DNA from: Pithys albifrons albifrons
Lineage: Eukaryota; Chordata; Aves; Passeriformes; Thamnophilidae
Assembly: GCF_047495875.1 (NCBI RefSeq)
Contig: NC_092462.1
Span: 34,542,523 to 34,606,522 of the forward strand
Direction: 5' to 3'
Length of the DNA stretch: 64,000 bases
The notes beneath the pieces are model-generated. The model searched no databases. It was not told where the DNA came from and saw only the letters and a list, made by a program, of their open reading frames with translations. Below, piece after piece: positions 37,634 to 50,685 of the stretch. The position numbers and the translations under genes are program-made. Numbering within the stretch: position 1 is the first letter of the stretch; the number at the start of each line of letters is the position of its first letter.

Positions 37634-39116
37634 GTTCAGCATTTGTTACTATTACTTTCTGTCATGAAATATTAATCTGCAAGGTCAGGTGTTTGCTTCT
37701 CCATGTATATGCATATACATATCCTCCTGTATCCCCAAAAAAGCATTTTGAGTCAGAAAACAAACAAAACTGGACTTCCCATCAAATGTCTTTCAGCATT
37801 AGAAAAGTTTCGTTGGCAGGTAGTTTCACGTAGAAAAATTGATCCAAACAATGAATGATACATCAGAAAATGATTCAGTCCATCACTGAAAAACTTGCTT
37901 TGTAGCTTGCAACTTGAAACAGTGCAAGCACTCCTTTCTAATAAGCAACTATACCAATGTGCAGAATATGTCAAAATAAATGCTAGTCACTGCCATGTTT
38001 CTCATGTCAGTGAATATATTTATGCATTCCCACAGTATAACCTACGCATCTGAGTTTAAAAAACCAGAAAAAGTAATATCAAGTCAATACATGTTTACAG
38101 TAATTATAGATATAAATTTAAAAATCCTAAATAAAATAATAAATACAATTCATTGTGTTTTAGCTTGTAAGTCTATAACTATGTAACTTTTTTTAAGCAG
38201 GCAGTTGGTCTGGAAGAGATTCAGCCATATCCTACAACAGGCTGGGTATATTCTAAACTCTTTTCCTTCTTAATGTAAAAGAGCAGAACCTAACATAGAA
38301 CTAGTATTTTTAATTAAAATCACAGTTGAGTTTTTTTGTTTTATGGCTCTGAGAAGAAAAGAATTTTACAATGTGTGCCCTAAGGACAAAGATATTGTGG
38401 GGAAGAGTTTTAAAAATACTTTGCTTACACTGGATGCAAAATATTTAATCTTTAGATATAAGCATAATACATGGCAGCTGCTTGGGCTTGGATTCAAACA
38501 ATTGAGCTTTTGTCTTTTACCTCCTGCATATCCTGGCTTTTTGGCATAGATTTCAGCCACATCTGAACCAAAGATACAGGAAAAAAATGGGTTAAAACCA
38601 AACAACTCCAGTAAAAATCACATTTTGCCTTTCCTAAAATTTCCCTTCTCCATTTCTTAGAAACCAAAGAGCACCTAGATGTAAAGTCCTGGCTTCAATG
38701 AACCATAAATCCCTGTAAAATGAATTCAGTCCAACTGATGACAGATTCCTAGTTTTACATATTATAGAGGTTATTATTTAGATAGGGCATGGGGAGAAAA
38801 GTCAAGCACTGATTCTATCTTAAGCCAAAGTGTGAATATAACATTAAACACTTGTGGAAAGCAGGTGGGAAAAAAAAGTACATTTGTTATTTGCTTTTTA
38901 TTATTACACATATTACAGTAAAAACTAATTGTATACTTATACTTTATGATGGGGTTTACATGGTGACCATAAAGTGCGGCAGCAAAAATTAAAAATCTGA
39001 TTTTACAAAGGAAACATTATATAATTAATATACAGTTAAGTGGATTAAAGTACTGTATTATATTTAAGAACTTCATTTTCTTCAAATTCCCTACAAAGGA
39101 AATAGGTTTCACATAC

Positions 39117-39167
39117 CTTTGAAATATTACTTGATCGACTTGTGGAACGCCCTGGAGATTTATCATT
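39117..39167 (-). CDS. MARCHF1: MARCHF1 51-nt internal exon
   Basis: A 17-codon exon encodes NDKSPGRSTSRSSNISK, flanked by acceptor ttttgttttccag and donor AAAG/gtatgt, phase 0 at both ends. It belongs to the N-terminal cytoplasmic part of MARCHF1 ahead of the RING; from memory, mammalian MARCHF1 reads EKSPGRSASRSSNISK at this position. It is Ser/Arg-rich. It joins in frame to the 80-nt exon. Transcripts using the alternative first exon would omit it. Confidence 0.9.
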
Positions 39168-40802
39168 CTGGAAAACAAAATTAAAAGATAAAAAAAAAAA
39201 GTTATGTCATTTGGATTCTATGGGATTGTTTTGGTGATTGTGACTGCAGAGAGTTTCTCTTCCTCTATTTTTCTTCAGTTTGGCTACAATGGAAAACAGC
39301 ACAACAAATAAAACATTACAATATTCTTGCAAATTGCATAAGTAGAGGTAGAAAAAATTTTCTGTAAGAAATTAATGCTAGAATGTAATTACTCTCAGTT
39401 TGTTTTGCAGGTTTTTTACAAAACCCAACATTTTGAGTAAAAGATCAATATATCATCAGAGCTTCTCATGAATACTGGTACTAATGTATGAAAAGGAATG
39501 TTTCATGACAAATAACCTCCTGGTCACTATGGACACATTCTTGCTTAAAAAGTTGGAATCATCCTTTCAGGAAAATTAACTGTACTAGATGACTTCCTGG
39601 ACAGATATGTTCTGAGAACAACAAATTGTCATCAGGCAGAGATTTAACACCCACTCCTCCATCCCCTCTCAGCCTTGCAAAGAACACATAGGCCGAAATC
39701 CATTAATAAAGTGTATGTTGAAGAGCTACACTTCTACAGCACATGTTGGTTTCTGGGTTTGTATTTTTTAACTTCTAATCCAAAATTTGTTCAGTATTTA
39801 CACTTCCCTGGCAATAGATTCAGCTTCATCTGCACTAAAAAGGTAAGATATTTCAGAGACAGGGCTTATCCTCTTGGTAAATGCATGTATCTTAAGGAGG
39901 TCATGAAAATATTTTTCTCTGCACTGAGAATGTAGGTTCATACAGTCAGGTGAAATATTCATGTTAACAAGATTGATTTTTACCTAGAAGGAATTGAGCT
40001 AGATACCCTGTGTGTAAGTTTGTTAGATAACATACTTGGGGGAATAGAGGGTCAAAATCCAGAGTAAAGCTTTCACCTCTGCATCTTAACTAGCAATTCA
40101 CGCACCACTGCGGCAGGCAAACACATACATTAATAATTGCATGCATACATATCCAAAAAAGGCTTTCAACTTGACTATTACCCATCTCTCCTCAACCTGT
40201 ACTTAAAGAGCTATAGAAAAATACAGGAGCTGCCAGCTACAAAAGGCTAAATTTCCTACTCAATGTGCATATTTAGCCTAGAAATTAGCATTTCCCCAAT
40301 AATTGTAGCACAGAACAGTTTTGAGATGGCAAAAATGACAAGAAAGAAATCTTAGGCAACTTATCAGCAAAAATTTAGAAAAAAACACTTTTATTTGTCA
40401 TTTTTATATTAAAAATGCTGCTTTGATTTCAACTACAGTAAGCACAGCCACATGAAAAAATAATTTTAAAACTACTTGTTGTATCTCTCTTCCTTCAGAC
40501 CGTAGGTAGCTTATGCTTTTATTCCGTCCCCTAGCGCATCGTTTTTGCACTGCAAATATTAATATACTGAACTAGCTCTCCTTCTAGTTTGTCTTCACTA
40601 GCACTAAGTAGCACAATGGACTCTTGCCCTCAAAATCCAGCATCACTGAACTCCCTGGCCACACAGCAGTCTCCATTTTATTCTATCATAGCAGCTAATC
40701 CTCAGGACTCAACCACCTTCAGTATCTTCTTTTTTCTTTAAGAACAATTTTCAAAAAATGACTTCTTTAAGTTATGCATTCATTTATTACACTTGGTCCT
40801 TG

Positions 40803-40870
40803 AGGTTGGCCCCACTCTGAAGAGGGAAGTGGAGTAGAATCCTTTCTGACCTGCAGTATCTTACGATTCA
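40803..40870 (+). mobile_element. Short CR1 LINE 3' end (plus orientation)
   Basis: aggttggc...ctgaagagggaagtggagtaga, then cctttctgacctgcagtatc and ttacgattc. This resembles the sense-strand CR1 3' end (ggttggactaga, ccttccaacctg, attctatgattc) after moderate decay. Confidence 0.5.
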
Positions 40871-41476
40871 AATATTAGTTCTATGACATATTATCCACTG
40901 TAGCTTTGGTAATTGCTTATCCTTTCTCAACAACATTAAATATGTACAGTTTTGAATGTCTGCATTTATAACCATAGGAAATACAGTTTGGATATTCTGA
41001 GTACAGTGTTCAGAGGAGCTCTGCTTTGACCTCGAAATAATAGAACTTATGGACCCATGAAATTAATTCCCATTTTATGGTTAGAAATTATGAACAGGGA
41101 TCACAGCTGAGAAACTCCCCGCTAAAATCATGTACCCTTTATCCCCATCACTTAGACTAAAAAATACCTTGTATTTTCTGACAGTGTAGTGAACTCTGGA
41201 ACTCTAACTTCCTTTGTTTTAACAATCTGTCATTCAAGATTAATTTTCAAAATCTGTTCCTTGACTACAGCTTTCAAGGCTTTTTACATGATCCATTCTT
41301 CTCTCTGGCATTGATGATTTAAAATCCAGATTCTACAGATTTTAGCATAACTCTTCTAGGGCTTCTAGTAGCACTTTAGCTAAGTACCTTTGTATTAGAT
41401 TTCTGAAATGTTGTTTAATATTTCTTGTCAAGAATTCCAGTGGATAAAGATTTTAATATGGTAAAGAACATTTGCC

Positions 41477-41862
41477 TGTAGAAGATGTACTTAGAAAAGA
41501 AGACATAACAAGCACATTGCTTGATATAACCAACTCAGAAACCTTGAAATTGTTCCAAGAACAGAGATGATGAGGAATAGGAAGATAAGATGAAGGGTCG
41601 TCGAGACCTCTGACTCAAATTTGGAAGGCGTATAGGGATGGAGCAAAGGTGGTATAGCGGGATGGATGGTTTTGGAAGTGGGCATAACAAGATGTTGTAA
41701 TGTTAGATATTAAAGTATAAAACTATAGCACCTTTGTAACTTGGTGTGCATACTTTGGAAATGATTCCTATGCAGCCAGCATGCTGTCAATAAAGAAAGC
41801 TTTACTTTCTAAGGCTCACAAGAAGTGTTAGAGGATTCTTTCTGGCCCTTTTAGGCATCACA
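41477..41862 (+). mobile_element. Solo LTR of an avian endogenous retrovirus (ERVL-like)
   Basis: A 386-bp segment begins TGTAGAAGATG and ends GGCATCACA (TG...CA). It contains a TATA box (TATAAAA, 41716-41722) and a polyadenylation signal (AATAAA, 41789-41794), followed by a T-rich stretch, as in the U3-R-U5 order. The pattern matches a multicopy avian LTR I recognise by sequence. No internal viral genes flank it, so it is a recombined solo LTR. No clear target-site duplication is visible (ttgcc left, cgtta right). It is antisense to MARCHF1. Confidence 0.75.
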
Positions 41863-42411
41863 CGTTATCTCCTTCACTTGAGTTACAAGCTTCTGACTCT
41901 CTAACTGAAAACTCCAAGAACCCACGCTCTGCAAAGTACTAGCTCATACATGAAACTGTCTAAATCGAGAGAAAGAGTGCTGGCTTTACAGGTTTTTTGG
42001 GAAAGAAAAAGTAATTTAATTATCATTACTAGGTTCAGGTATTTCATGCAAATTTATCCTGAAAAGCACAGGAACAGAACACAACATTTTGCACTAAATA
42101 ACCATACATAAATCAAAGATAGAATCCTTCACCGAAGTTCTCATTTAACTTGCATGACTGCTCACACAAGGAAAGAATAAAACAGAAAAGTTATGGCAAA
42201 ATCACTTTTGAAATGCATTCTTAAATAATTTCTGTGTGCTTCTATTTAATGATTTATCTTTACAAAGTACTCACGTTGTTAAGAATAACTGGTTTTTGTC
42301 ATAATTGTAAGTGAAGAGAAACCATCAAAGAATGCTTTTCATACAAGCTTGCTAAACACTAATAATAAGAATTTTTTTACACAGTTAATACTAATTTACA
42401 TTTGAAAAGTT

Positions 42412-42950
42412 ATCATAGATTCATAGAATCACAGAATATGCTGAATTGGAAGGGAACAACTCCTGGCTCTGTGCCAGACACCCCAAGAGTCACATCATGT
42501 GCCTGAGAGCATTGCCTAAACACTTCTTGAACTCTGTCAGGCTTGGTGCTATGACCACTTCCCTGAGGAGCCTGTTCCAGTGCTCAACCACCCCCTGGGT
42601 GAAGCACCTTTTCCAATATCCAACTTAAACCTCCCCTGACACAACTTCAGGCCATTCCCTCGGGTTCTGCCACTGGTCACCACAGAAAAGACATCAGTGT
42701 TTGCCCCTCCTCTTCCCCTCATAAGGAAACCATAGACTGCCATGAGGTCTCACCTCAGTCTTCTCTTCTCCAGGCCAAGTGGCCTCAGTTACTCCTCAAA
42801 CAGCTTCCCCTCAAGACCCTTCACCATCTTCATTGTCCTCCTTTGGATGCTCTTTAATAGCTTAGTATCCTTCTTATATTGTTTTACCCAGAACTGCTCA
42901 CAGTACTCCAGATGAAGCCACACCAGTGTAGAGCAGAGGAAAGACATCCA
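42412..42950 (-). mobile_element. CR1 LINE 3' fragment
   Basis: About 540 bp on the minus strand. Left end atcatagattcatagaatc and acagaatatgctgaattgga, then blocks such as aagcaccttttccaatatcc, aacctcccctgacacaactt, aggccattccctcgggttct, tcttctcttctccaggc, cttcccctcaagacccttca and gtcctcctttggatgctctt. It is close to the element at 58017-58527, which lies in the opposite orientation. The 5' part of the LINE is missing. Confidence 0.95.
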
Positions 42951-43899
42951 AGTTATACACCCAAAGACATATATGTTCAAATATCTATCCATGCTTTTGT
43001 GTATCAAGGAAATGTTTTATCACGTCTTTCTAACCAGATTATTTCAAAGAAAGTAGCATCACCTTTTAGAATTATACTTCTCAGAAGGAATTATTTATTG
43101 TCTGTAATGAAGATTTTTGATCTCCCTGACTGAGTTTTCTAAATTTACACACATAGAGTTCTGGCTCTTGAGCAAAGTGAAAATAAAATAGAGAGATCTC
43201 TTGCTAAAATTCTTAAACTGTTTTTTCCTTCAGTCAACAAAACAGAAAAACAACTCTTTCCAAGGCTCCTTCTGGACAGGAATGAGCTTTTTAAGTTGTA
43301 TATTGCATTACACAGTCCACAATGAAATCCCTCTCCTTACTATCAGATACCCTGTACCACCAATACCTCATCTCTTCTATCCTGTGCCACATCCAGCAAA
43401 CACTCAGCAGGTATCTTTTAAAAAATGTGATGTGTTCAACTTTTTTACTGGAATACCAACAAAAATCAGTCTATGTAAATTTCATTAGAATTCAGTTTTA
43501 CTAAGATCATTACAAGGATATAATTGAAAATGTAATTCAGCCTTCAATTTAAGTCCTGGAAGACAAAGGAGAAATAATTCCACAAAATTTCAGATTATGA
43601 CATATTCATGAAAGTGCTTTTGGAGTAATGTCATATACACCTGTCCCACTACATCATACCAAGAAAAGAGTTCTGTATGCAGTAAGTAATTAAAATAATT
43701 AAAAACAGTTGCAAAATGTCTTTTTATGACAGTAAACTACATCCTACAACTTCATTTCATCCTAACACTGGGTTCTTGATCTGGTGTTATTTTCAGCAAA
43801 CATCTTAAATTTAAGCCCATTAAACTTTCTAATGCTTACATACCGCTTCTTTTTTTTTCCAATTTGGAAATGTGACTTGCATTGCTAACAAAGAGCATT

Positions 43900-43915
43900 C
43901 TTTTTTTTTTTTTTT
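43900..43915. repeat. Poly(T) tract
   Basis: A run of 15 to 16 T. No retroposed sequence is recognised beside it. Confidence 0.8.
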
Positions 43916-46900
43916 AAAGCAAGAGACTAGAACTCTTCTGAGCGAAGGAACAGGTTAATAATAAAAAATTTCCAAAATACTGCTGTGAGCAGTTCAGGCT
44001 CTCATTTTAAAGAGGAAAGTGGTAGATTAGCCAGTCGCTTTCTGACTCATATATAAATATTCATACACACAGTTAATGATTTTAAGTATTGCTGGGTAGC
44101 GAAGCGCGTTTTAAACTAATCAGTTTGTCTGGTTTCTTTCCTTAGCTGCCCCTTGTTTTGTTCTGGCTTAGAGCATCACGTGGGCTGACACAGGCAGCTT
44201 GCCAATGGATTGCACTTCATCTCTCTGAAGTGGCACAACAGCATCAGGAAATAATCAGAATCTCTCAGTTCACAGCAGAATCCTAAGCAACAGCTTCTGT
44301 CATACAAATACAACCAACCCACCCCAAAAAGACCTCTTGTAGAAAATATTTTGTCTTTGTTTTCTTTTCTGTGAGGTCTAATTTTGCATCCCAGTGGTGC
44401 CACGTGCTGCTTCACATGCCTGCACACAGTCCTCAGCCTTAGAGCTCTATACGTGATTGTAATGACAGATTTTCATCTAGAAGTCATGTCACAACCCATC
44501 ACAAAAATAAATGTCTCCTAAATGCAAGCAAAACACAAGTCAAACAAACACGGTTTTGCCTGCCTGCAGTGCCTTTCCACCTAGTATCCCCTCACTACAT
44601 CTGCACAGGAGCCTCTTCTCAGCACCTTCTCACTTCTGGAATTTTGAACAGGAGTAGAAACTGCTTTCACTTTATGACCTGAGCTATCAGATATGTAGAT
44701 TATATCAAGCAAGAACATCAGTCACTGAAAGAGCAAAAATTAAGATTATTAAAATTGATTATGGACTTGATATATTCATTTCAATACCTCAACATGAAAA
44801 CAGAAAGATAAAAATCACAAAACAGGCAACCTTTGCTTTAATTGGTAAACAAAAACTCCAATGTCCAAAATTAAATATGAAATAAACACACTGTAATTAC
44901 TTGGCAGAATGTTTTCAATATGAAAGAACAGCTAGATTCAAAGTGCCAACTCACAAACAAAAAGCTCACTGGGAATATCAAAGACTGAGATACAGAAGCA
45001 ACCCTTAATTAAAATATTAAAGTATAAAAAACAAAACTTCCTAATATAATTAAATTTCAACAAAATAAATGCATTATGTACCATTTTATTATTCATATAT
45101 TCTATATTGCATATATAGAAATAAAACATCTAAAATTATATAACCAGCTATCTATTAATCTATTTATATTTACTCTTTACTAGTTCTCTGCTACTGCAAA
45201 TAGCCAGAGTCAGGATAACAGTCTCCCATAGTGCAGCTATTGCTATATTATTCCAAAGAGTATTCCAGCTTCTTGTATTGGAGTCCAAATTATTAAAACA
45301 AATGCAATTATATTACTATTTATTTGTAACTATTTATACCAAGAAGATAACAACGTTACTCCTGACAGAGCACACAACATGCTTTTTGGCCAGTTTGGAC
45401 CTGTACAGCTTCCTGTCTAGGGGAAAGGGGTACGTGGCAGAGTGGGAAAACAGCTGCTGGTGATACCATACTAACAATTTCAGAGTAAGAGGCGATTCCT
45501 ATACAGCTTTGATGTGGGGAATTTCAGTTCTGAAAGGAAGTCAAAGCAGATTTTAACTATAAAATAATACTGAGAAAAAACCCTATCATCAGCTGGCAGT
45601 TATCTGTTATTTTTTATGCAATTCTTTTCTATGCTGACACATATTTTACTTAATTATTTCATGCTTTTGAATATCCAACAGTCAGCCATATAATTCCTCT
45701 TATAAATGAATCACAACAGTAAATCACCAAATAAAAAAATATTGGTAGTTAAGTCTGTATTTGAAAATATAAGAAAATTTATCTCCCTTCTTTGTAAACA
45801 AATAATTTGCCATTCTAGGAAATTTTACTTTCACTAAGAAGTTCAACATTCATGTCAAACCACCTATAAGGTCACTTGGGAAAAGACAGAAAGAGAAGGT
45901 AAATATAAACAGACTGAAGGTCTCTGCTGTAAAGCCCAACTGTGGAAAACTAGCTGATACACACAAACAAAGCCGAGGATGCTGAAGTATTTCAAAATGT
46001 CTTTCTGACTATCATCTGTGGTAACAGACTACATAATCCAAAGTGACATAAAAAGGTTGGTTTAATTACCCTAGCATTTTCATGCCTGTTCATGCTGTTG
46101 GGTAACCTTACTAAGAATAACGTATAGGTGCTTTACTTGTCATTGGCCCAGTTACTGTGCGACTAAGAAATCGTTGTGGCCAGATTTGCAGCACATAAAA
46201 AATTTACACAGGTATTTGCACTGCAATAGGGTTCAGAGTTAAACATTTCAGAAAGGTTATTTTCTTTTTCATCACTTTAGTATCTAAACAAAAATCTACA
46301 ATGCTGCCAACTTCACAGCATACATATATTGCTGCGTTACTTATAGCTGCATCTTGCGCTGGTATCTCTAGTCTGCTAGATTCCTGTCTTCGTATCAGTC
46401 TCAGTGTAGCAGGTTATTTTCAGTTTAACCTGCTAATAAGTATGATAAATATACCAGAATCTGATCCACCATCCTTTTCAGCTGAAAACGCTAATTACAA
46501 TTTAATGAGGCTCAGAGCAATTTCCATCACAGGCCAAGATGAGTCAACAGCATGCTTGCTGTTAAGGCTTTCAGAGTGATGCTTCTACCTGCAATTACAC
46601 GCCTATCTTCCATGTTACAACCTTCAGTTACTTTCTCAATGTAGCACATATGTCCAAGGTCAAAACTGTTTCAAAATGGAAATAAATCCACTATTACATT
46701 TAAAAATACCAAAATCCAGCATTGAAACAACCTTCAAACAAAGCACAGGCATGCACAGAATACAGTCAGAAATCAGCGCATACTAAATGCTCACCTGACA
46801 TAAGTGAAATTCCTCTCTCAGATCACATAAAGAGTCAGATTTTAACTTGCTATACCATATGTAGCAAAAATGAAACTTTTCTAGAATTCTTTGCCAAAAT

Positions 46901-47052
46901 TACAAATTAAATAAGCATGAAGCTGGAAATTAGTTACAAATCAGTAAACAAAAAATGTGTCTCATGTAGATGCCCCTGACCCATCAAGAGATAAGAAGCG
47001 AGTCAGAGGCCTTTATTGGAAAGTTAGTTATGGTAATGCTTATTACGAATGA

Positions 47053-47058
47053 GGTTAT
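47053..47058 (+). repeat. Probable target-site duplication, left copy (LTR at 47059)
   Basis: GGTTAT here and GGTTAC at 47615-47620, differing only in the last base. Confidence 0.55.
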
Positions 47059-47614
47059 TGCTGGTTTTGCCTGGGATAAAGTTAATTTTCTTCACAGTAG
47101 ATAATATGGGACTGTGCTAGGAACACTGTTGATAATTCAGACAGCTTTTGGTTGTTGCTGAGCAGGGCTTACACAGACTCAAGGCCTTTTCTGCCTCTCA
47201 CCCCACCAGTGAGGACACTGGAGGTGCACACAAGTTGGGAGGGGACACACCCAGAACAGCTGACCCACACTGACCAATGGCATCATGCGGAGAATATAAA
47301 TCTGGAGGAAGAAGAAAGAGGGAACATTTGGAGTGATGGCGTTTGTCTTCCCAAGTAACTCTTTAACACGAGATGTAGCTCTGCTTTCCTGGCTACGGCT
47401 GAACACCTGCCTGTCCATGGAAAGTAGTGAAAGTTGTTTAAGTTTGCTTTATGCGTGTGGCTTTTGATTTACTCATAATTCTTAAGTATTAAGCTGTCTT
47501 TATGGTAAACCTAAAGGTCTCCCAGTTTTACAGTTCTCTCCCCCATCCCAACAGAGGTGGAGTGAGTGAGTGGCTGTGTGGGGCTTAGTTGCCAGCTGGG
47601 CTTAAACCACAGTT
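47059..47614 (+). mobile_element. Solo LTR of an avian endogenous retrovirus
   Basis: A 556-bp segment that I recognise as a widespread bird LTR. It begins TGCTGGTTTTGCCTGGGATA and ends in the block ttagttgccagctgggctta and aaccaca. Inside are aaggccttttctgcctctca, gtgatggcgtttgtcttccc (about 47332), ctgaacacctgcctgtccatg and ctcccccatcccaacag. TATAAA lies at 47295-47300. It is bracketed by near-identical 6-bp repeats. No gag, pol or env remains. It runs antisense to MARCHF1 and could in principle supply an antisense promoter or polyadenylation site. Confidence 0.88.
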
Positions 47615-47620
47615 GGTTAC
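47615..47620 (+). repeat. Probable target-site duplication, right copy (LTR at 47059)
   Basis: GGTTAC, partner of GGTTAT at 47053-47058. Confidence 0.5.
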
Positions 47621-50571
47621 AGGAAGAAAGCTGAAAGAGCCCAGGATTTCAGAAGATCAACACATAAGCGTGAGCAAGAGTCGTAAAACAATGAAGCTGT
47701 AGAAAACAGTCTAAAGGTATTGTTCATTTGTATCTCCTTCTTTCTCGGAGCAAAGTGAACTTCTTCCTACTGCAACTAAGCTAAGTAGGAACTGAGGGCT
47801 GGAAGTAAGCTCTAATCTCCTTCGGCAGTTTCAGACAAAGAGGAGACATTTGATTCAGTTCAGAGGCTGAAGGAGATCATGTCCTTTCCCTCACTGAACA
47901 AAGGAAAAGAACTTAAACAAATCTGAAATTGATCTAAGAATCATCTTCTATATTTTCCTCCTGCAGATTACATACTTCTTCACCCAAGCCAATAAAATGC
48001 AGTGCAACAGTCCAGCCCCAGCCCCACATGATTTAAGTTTCGAGCAATTGAACAAGTTGCCACATGGCAAGTTTTAATTATAAGCTATTTTATCAAGCTT
48101 CAAATGTATCACAGACTGCATACACATCCTTCAGCAACAGAACATACTTTCGAAAGTATATCTGAAGCAGCCAAGATGCTATCACACCCTGACTTGAAGG
48201 GCCATGAAAAATAACAAAGAGAATTGAGAGGATTTGCAGAAACAAGTGTGAGTAAGAAGTACCACTATTGGCCTTATTCAATACAATGCATCACACTTTT
48301 GACAAATGTCTTCACTTAGCTCTACTAGGAAGTGAAACATCTATGTTGCCAGAGTTGGGCAATAAGCAGTACATTGTTGTGTGGCAACAGACTGATGTCA
48401 GTAGATCTTTCTGCTTCCTTGATCTAGGGCAATACAGCGGACTGAACCTACTGGTAAAGAAGTTCATGGTGCTCTTCTTTTCAAAAAGAAATCAGTGTTA
48501 TGCCACACAGCTCACTTCCAAATGACACAATCTATCAGAACTAGGGACATCAGTATCCTAACTAGTTACTAGATTAATTTACTCTAAACCCCCATATCTT
48601 CACATGATTGTTTTCATTGTGTAAATAGCTGTAAAATTTTCATATGCTGCTTATTTAACACACTGACTCCATCAGTTGACAGACAATACTTTAACCTTAA
48701 GAAAAATCAGAACGTTTAATCCAAGTATGATTAAGTATGTTCTAAAATATTTGGCATGCAAAAATGCACATCTAAAACAGTACCTGTTCTTGTCAACACT
48801 AAGAATTGTTTGGTGAACACCAAGGAGCAAGTATAACTGCATGAAAAATCTACTAAAATTATCTGCCTATGTTCTTTGGACTTTATGTTGGGGGGAAAAT
48901 TAAAAAAAAACAGAAAGAAAAAAGGCTGCTAAAATGATAGTCCCCAGTGTTACTTTTCTAACAAGATACAAGTGATGCTTGTCTTTATTCAAAGCTAACC
49001 ACATAGTTAAAAATTAAAAGCTGCAAAGACAGAAAATGGACAAGTGAAATTTGCCATTACCTCCTTATTAAAATGTCACAGGGGAAAAAGCACAGGAAGA
49101 CTATAATTTTAAAATCAATAAACTGCTAGTCTGCACCACAATGACATACCTTGGTATTGTCAAGATGAATGGAATACTATTCACAAATGGTACTGAATAA
49201 GAAAATGCAGAGGGATAATATTAATTACAGCTGAAGAAAATATTGTGAAAATAAAATTTTAAAAGAAAAAGGCAAATACAAAGGAAAAGAGACAGAATGA
49301 AAAATAAATGTGTTTTTTCAAAATATGAAACCACACAAAATGTAACATTTTTTCCATGCACACAGGCATTTTAAAAAGCTTGCTCTTTAGAGACAAAAGA
49401 GAACCTACAGGGAGGAAGAATAATTGCATGAATCCATTGCTGTTAAGTTTTTTACAAGAGAACTGCAGTTATTGGCACTCAATACAAGGCTCTATCTTCT
49501 CTGACACATAGTGTCTGTAGATTTAATTGTTACATTTAGAAATACATCTTGGCGTGCAAACACTAATATTTTTATTTTCCACTGCTAATTTTCAAGTTAC
49601 TTTTCTTCAGGAAAAGCACAGAGCTTTTTATTATTATCATATCAATGTCTAACTGCACCCTGTTTAATTTGAACCATATTGCTCTATTAATCAGAGCACT
49701 TTAGTTAAAACAGGTGAGCCATATAATTTGTGATAGATTTCCACATGTCAAAATGTCCTTCCATTTGTTTACTAATGGCTAAATTACCTGGCAATTATAA
49801 ACAACCCGCATGATTGCACTACCACTTGTTTTACATTCATTTAATATTAAAGACATGCTATGGAGATTTTATGTTTGAGTGTAGTTGATAATTTACTTTG
49901 AAAAACTGATTTTTTTTTCTTGGCATTACTCAGTTATAAAAAATGAGCGTTACTTTTTCCCATAAAATACAAGTGCAACAAACAGTTTGAAGGCTTTGTC
50001 AATTTGTTCTGCTAATGTATGACTAGCAGTTCACCTTTGGTTTATTACTTCTGCACAGGTGTGACACATACATATGTCACTCTACATCTCTTGGTTTCAA
50101 ATATGAAATAAAGCAACGATTTAATTATCACTTATTTTCACACTGTGTTAAATGGGTTTGACACAAAGAGCAAAAAGTGACAGCAAATTATCATTCTGTC
50201 TCTTCTGTGATGAATGGAGGCAACACAATAAATTTTACTACAGCACTCTTAAAGAGTCTATCATTTACGCATTACTACCATGTACAGATAACATATTTAA
50301 GAATTTTCATCAATCAATAAAGCTTTGTTTTTTCATTCTATCCTGTACAACATGACAGCACTTGAGTACACTGCAATGCCACAGTCTGCTCAGTGGATTT
50401 AGGGAAATGTAGTTGGATTTACTCTGGGTGGTGCATGGGAGAAACAACAAAATTCTTAGGAGGTTCAAAAACAAGTTTTACTTGCAAACTTTAGAACACT
50501 CTATGAAATAATGCACTATTTTCAGGCACTATTTAACTTGTTTCAAAAGAGTTCTACTGTTAACCCAGCAC

Positions 50572-50685
50572 TGGCAGATAACCTCTAAACCATGTTCCCA
50601 GGCACCATGTTAACACATCATTTAAATACCTCTGGGGATGGTGACAGCCACTTCCCTGGACATCCTGTTCCAGTGCTTGATCCTT
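50572..50685 (-). mobile_element. Degraded CR1 LINE fragment
   Basis: ctaaaccatgttcccaggca, then aaatacctctggggatggtg and acttccctggacatcctgtt and ccagtgcttga follow CR1 order on the minus strand. Both ends are lost. Confidence 0.8.

Larger units (their letters stand above)
26446..39116 (-). other. MARCHF1 intron between the 51-nt and 80-nt exons
   Basis: This intron is about 12.7 kb. Its first-exon-proximal end doubles as coding sequence and UTR of the alternative first exon. It contains a CR1 3' fragment (29162-29295), a short perfect hairpin (32955-32986), a probable solo LTR (about 37175-37633) with a 17-G run, and otherwise AT-rich sequence. I found no further exon. The plus-strand frames at 33516-34054 lack codon structure or a recognisable family. 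Confidence 0.75.

Noticed and set aside
37212..37675. Several overlapping open frames on both strands
   Set aside because: They fall inside a probable LTR with higher GC. Multiple simultaneous frames reflect composition, not coding.
42446..43007. Open frames over the CR1 fragment
   Set aside because: They derive from the 3' end of a truncated CR1 LINE and encode no host protein. The reverse-transcriptase part is absent.
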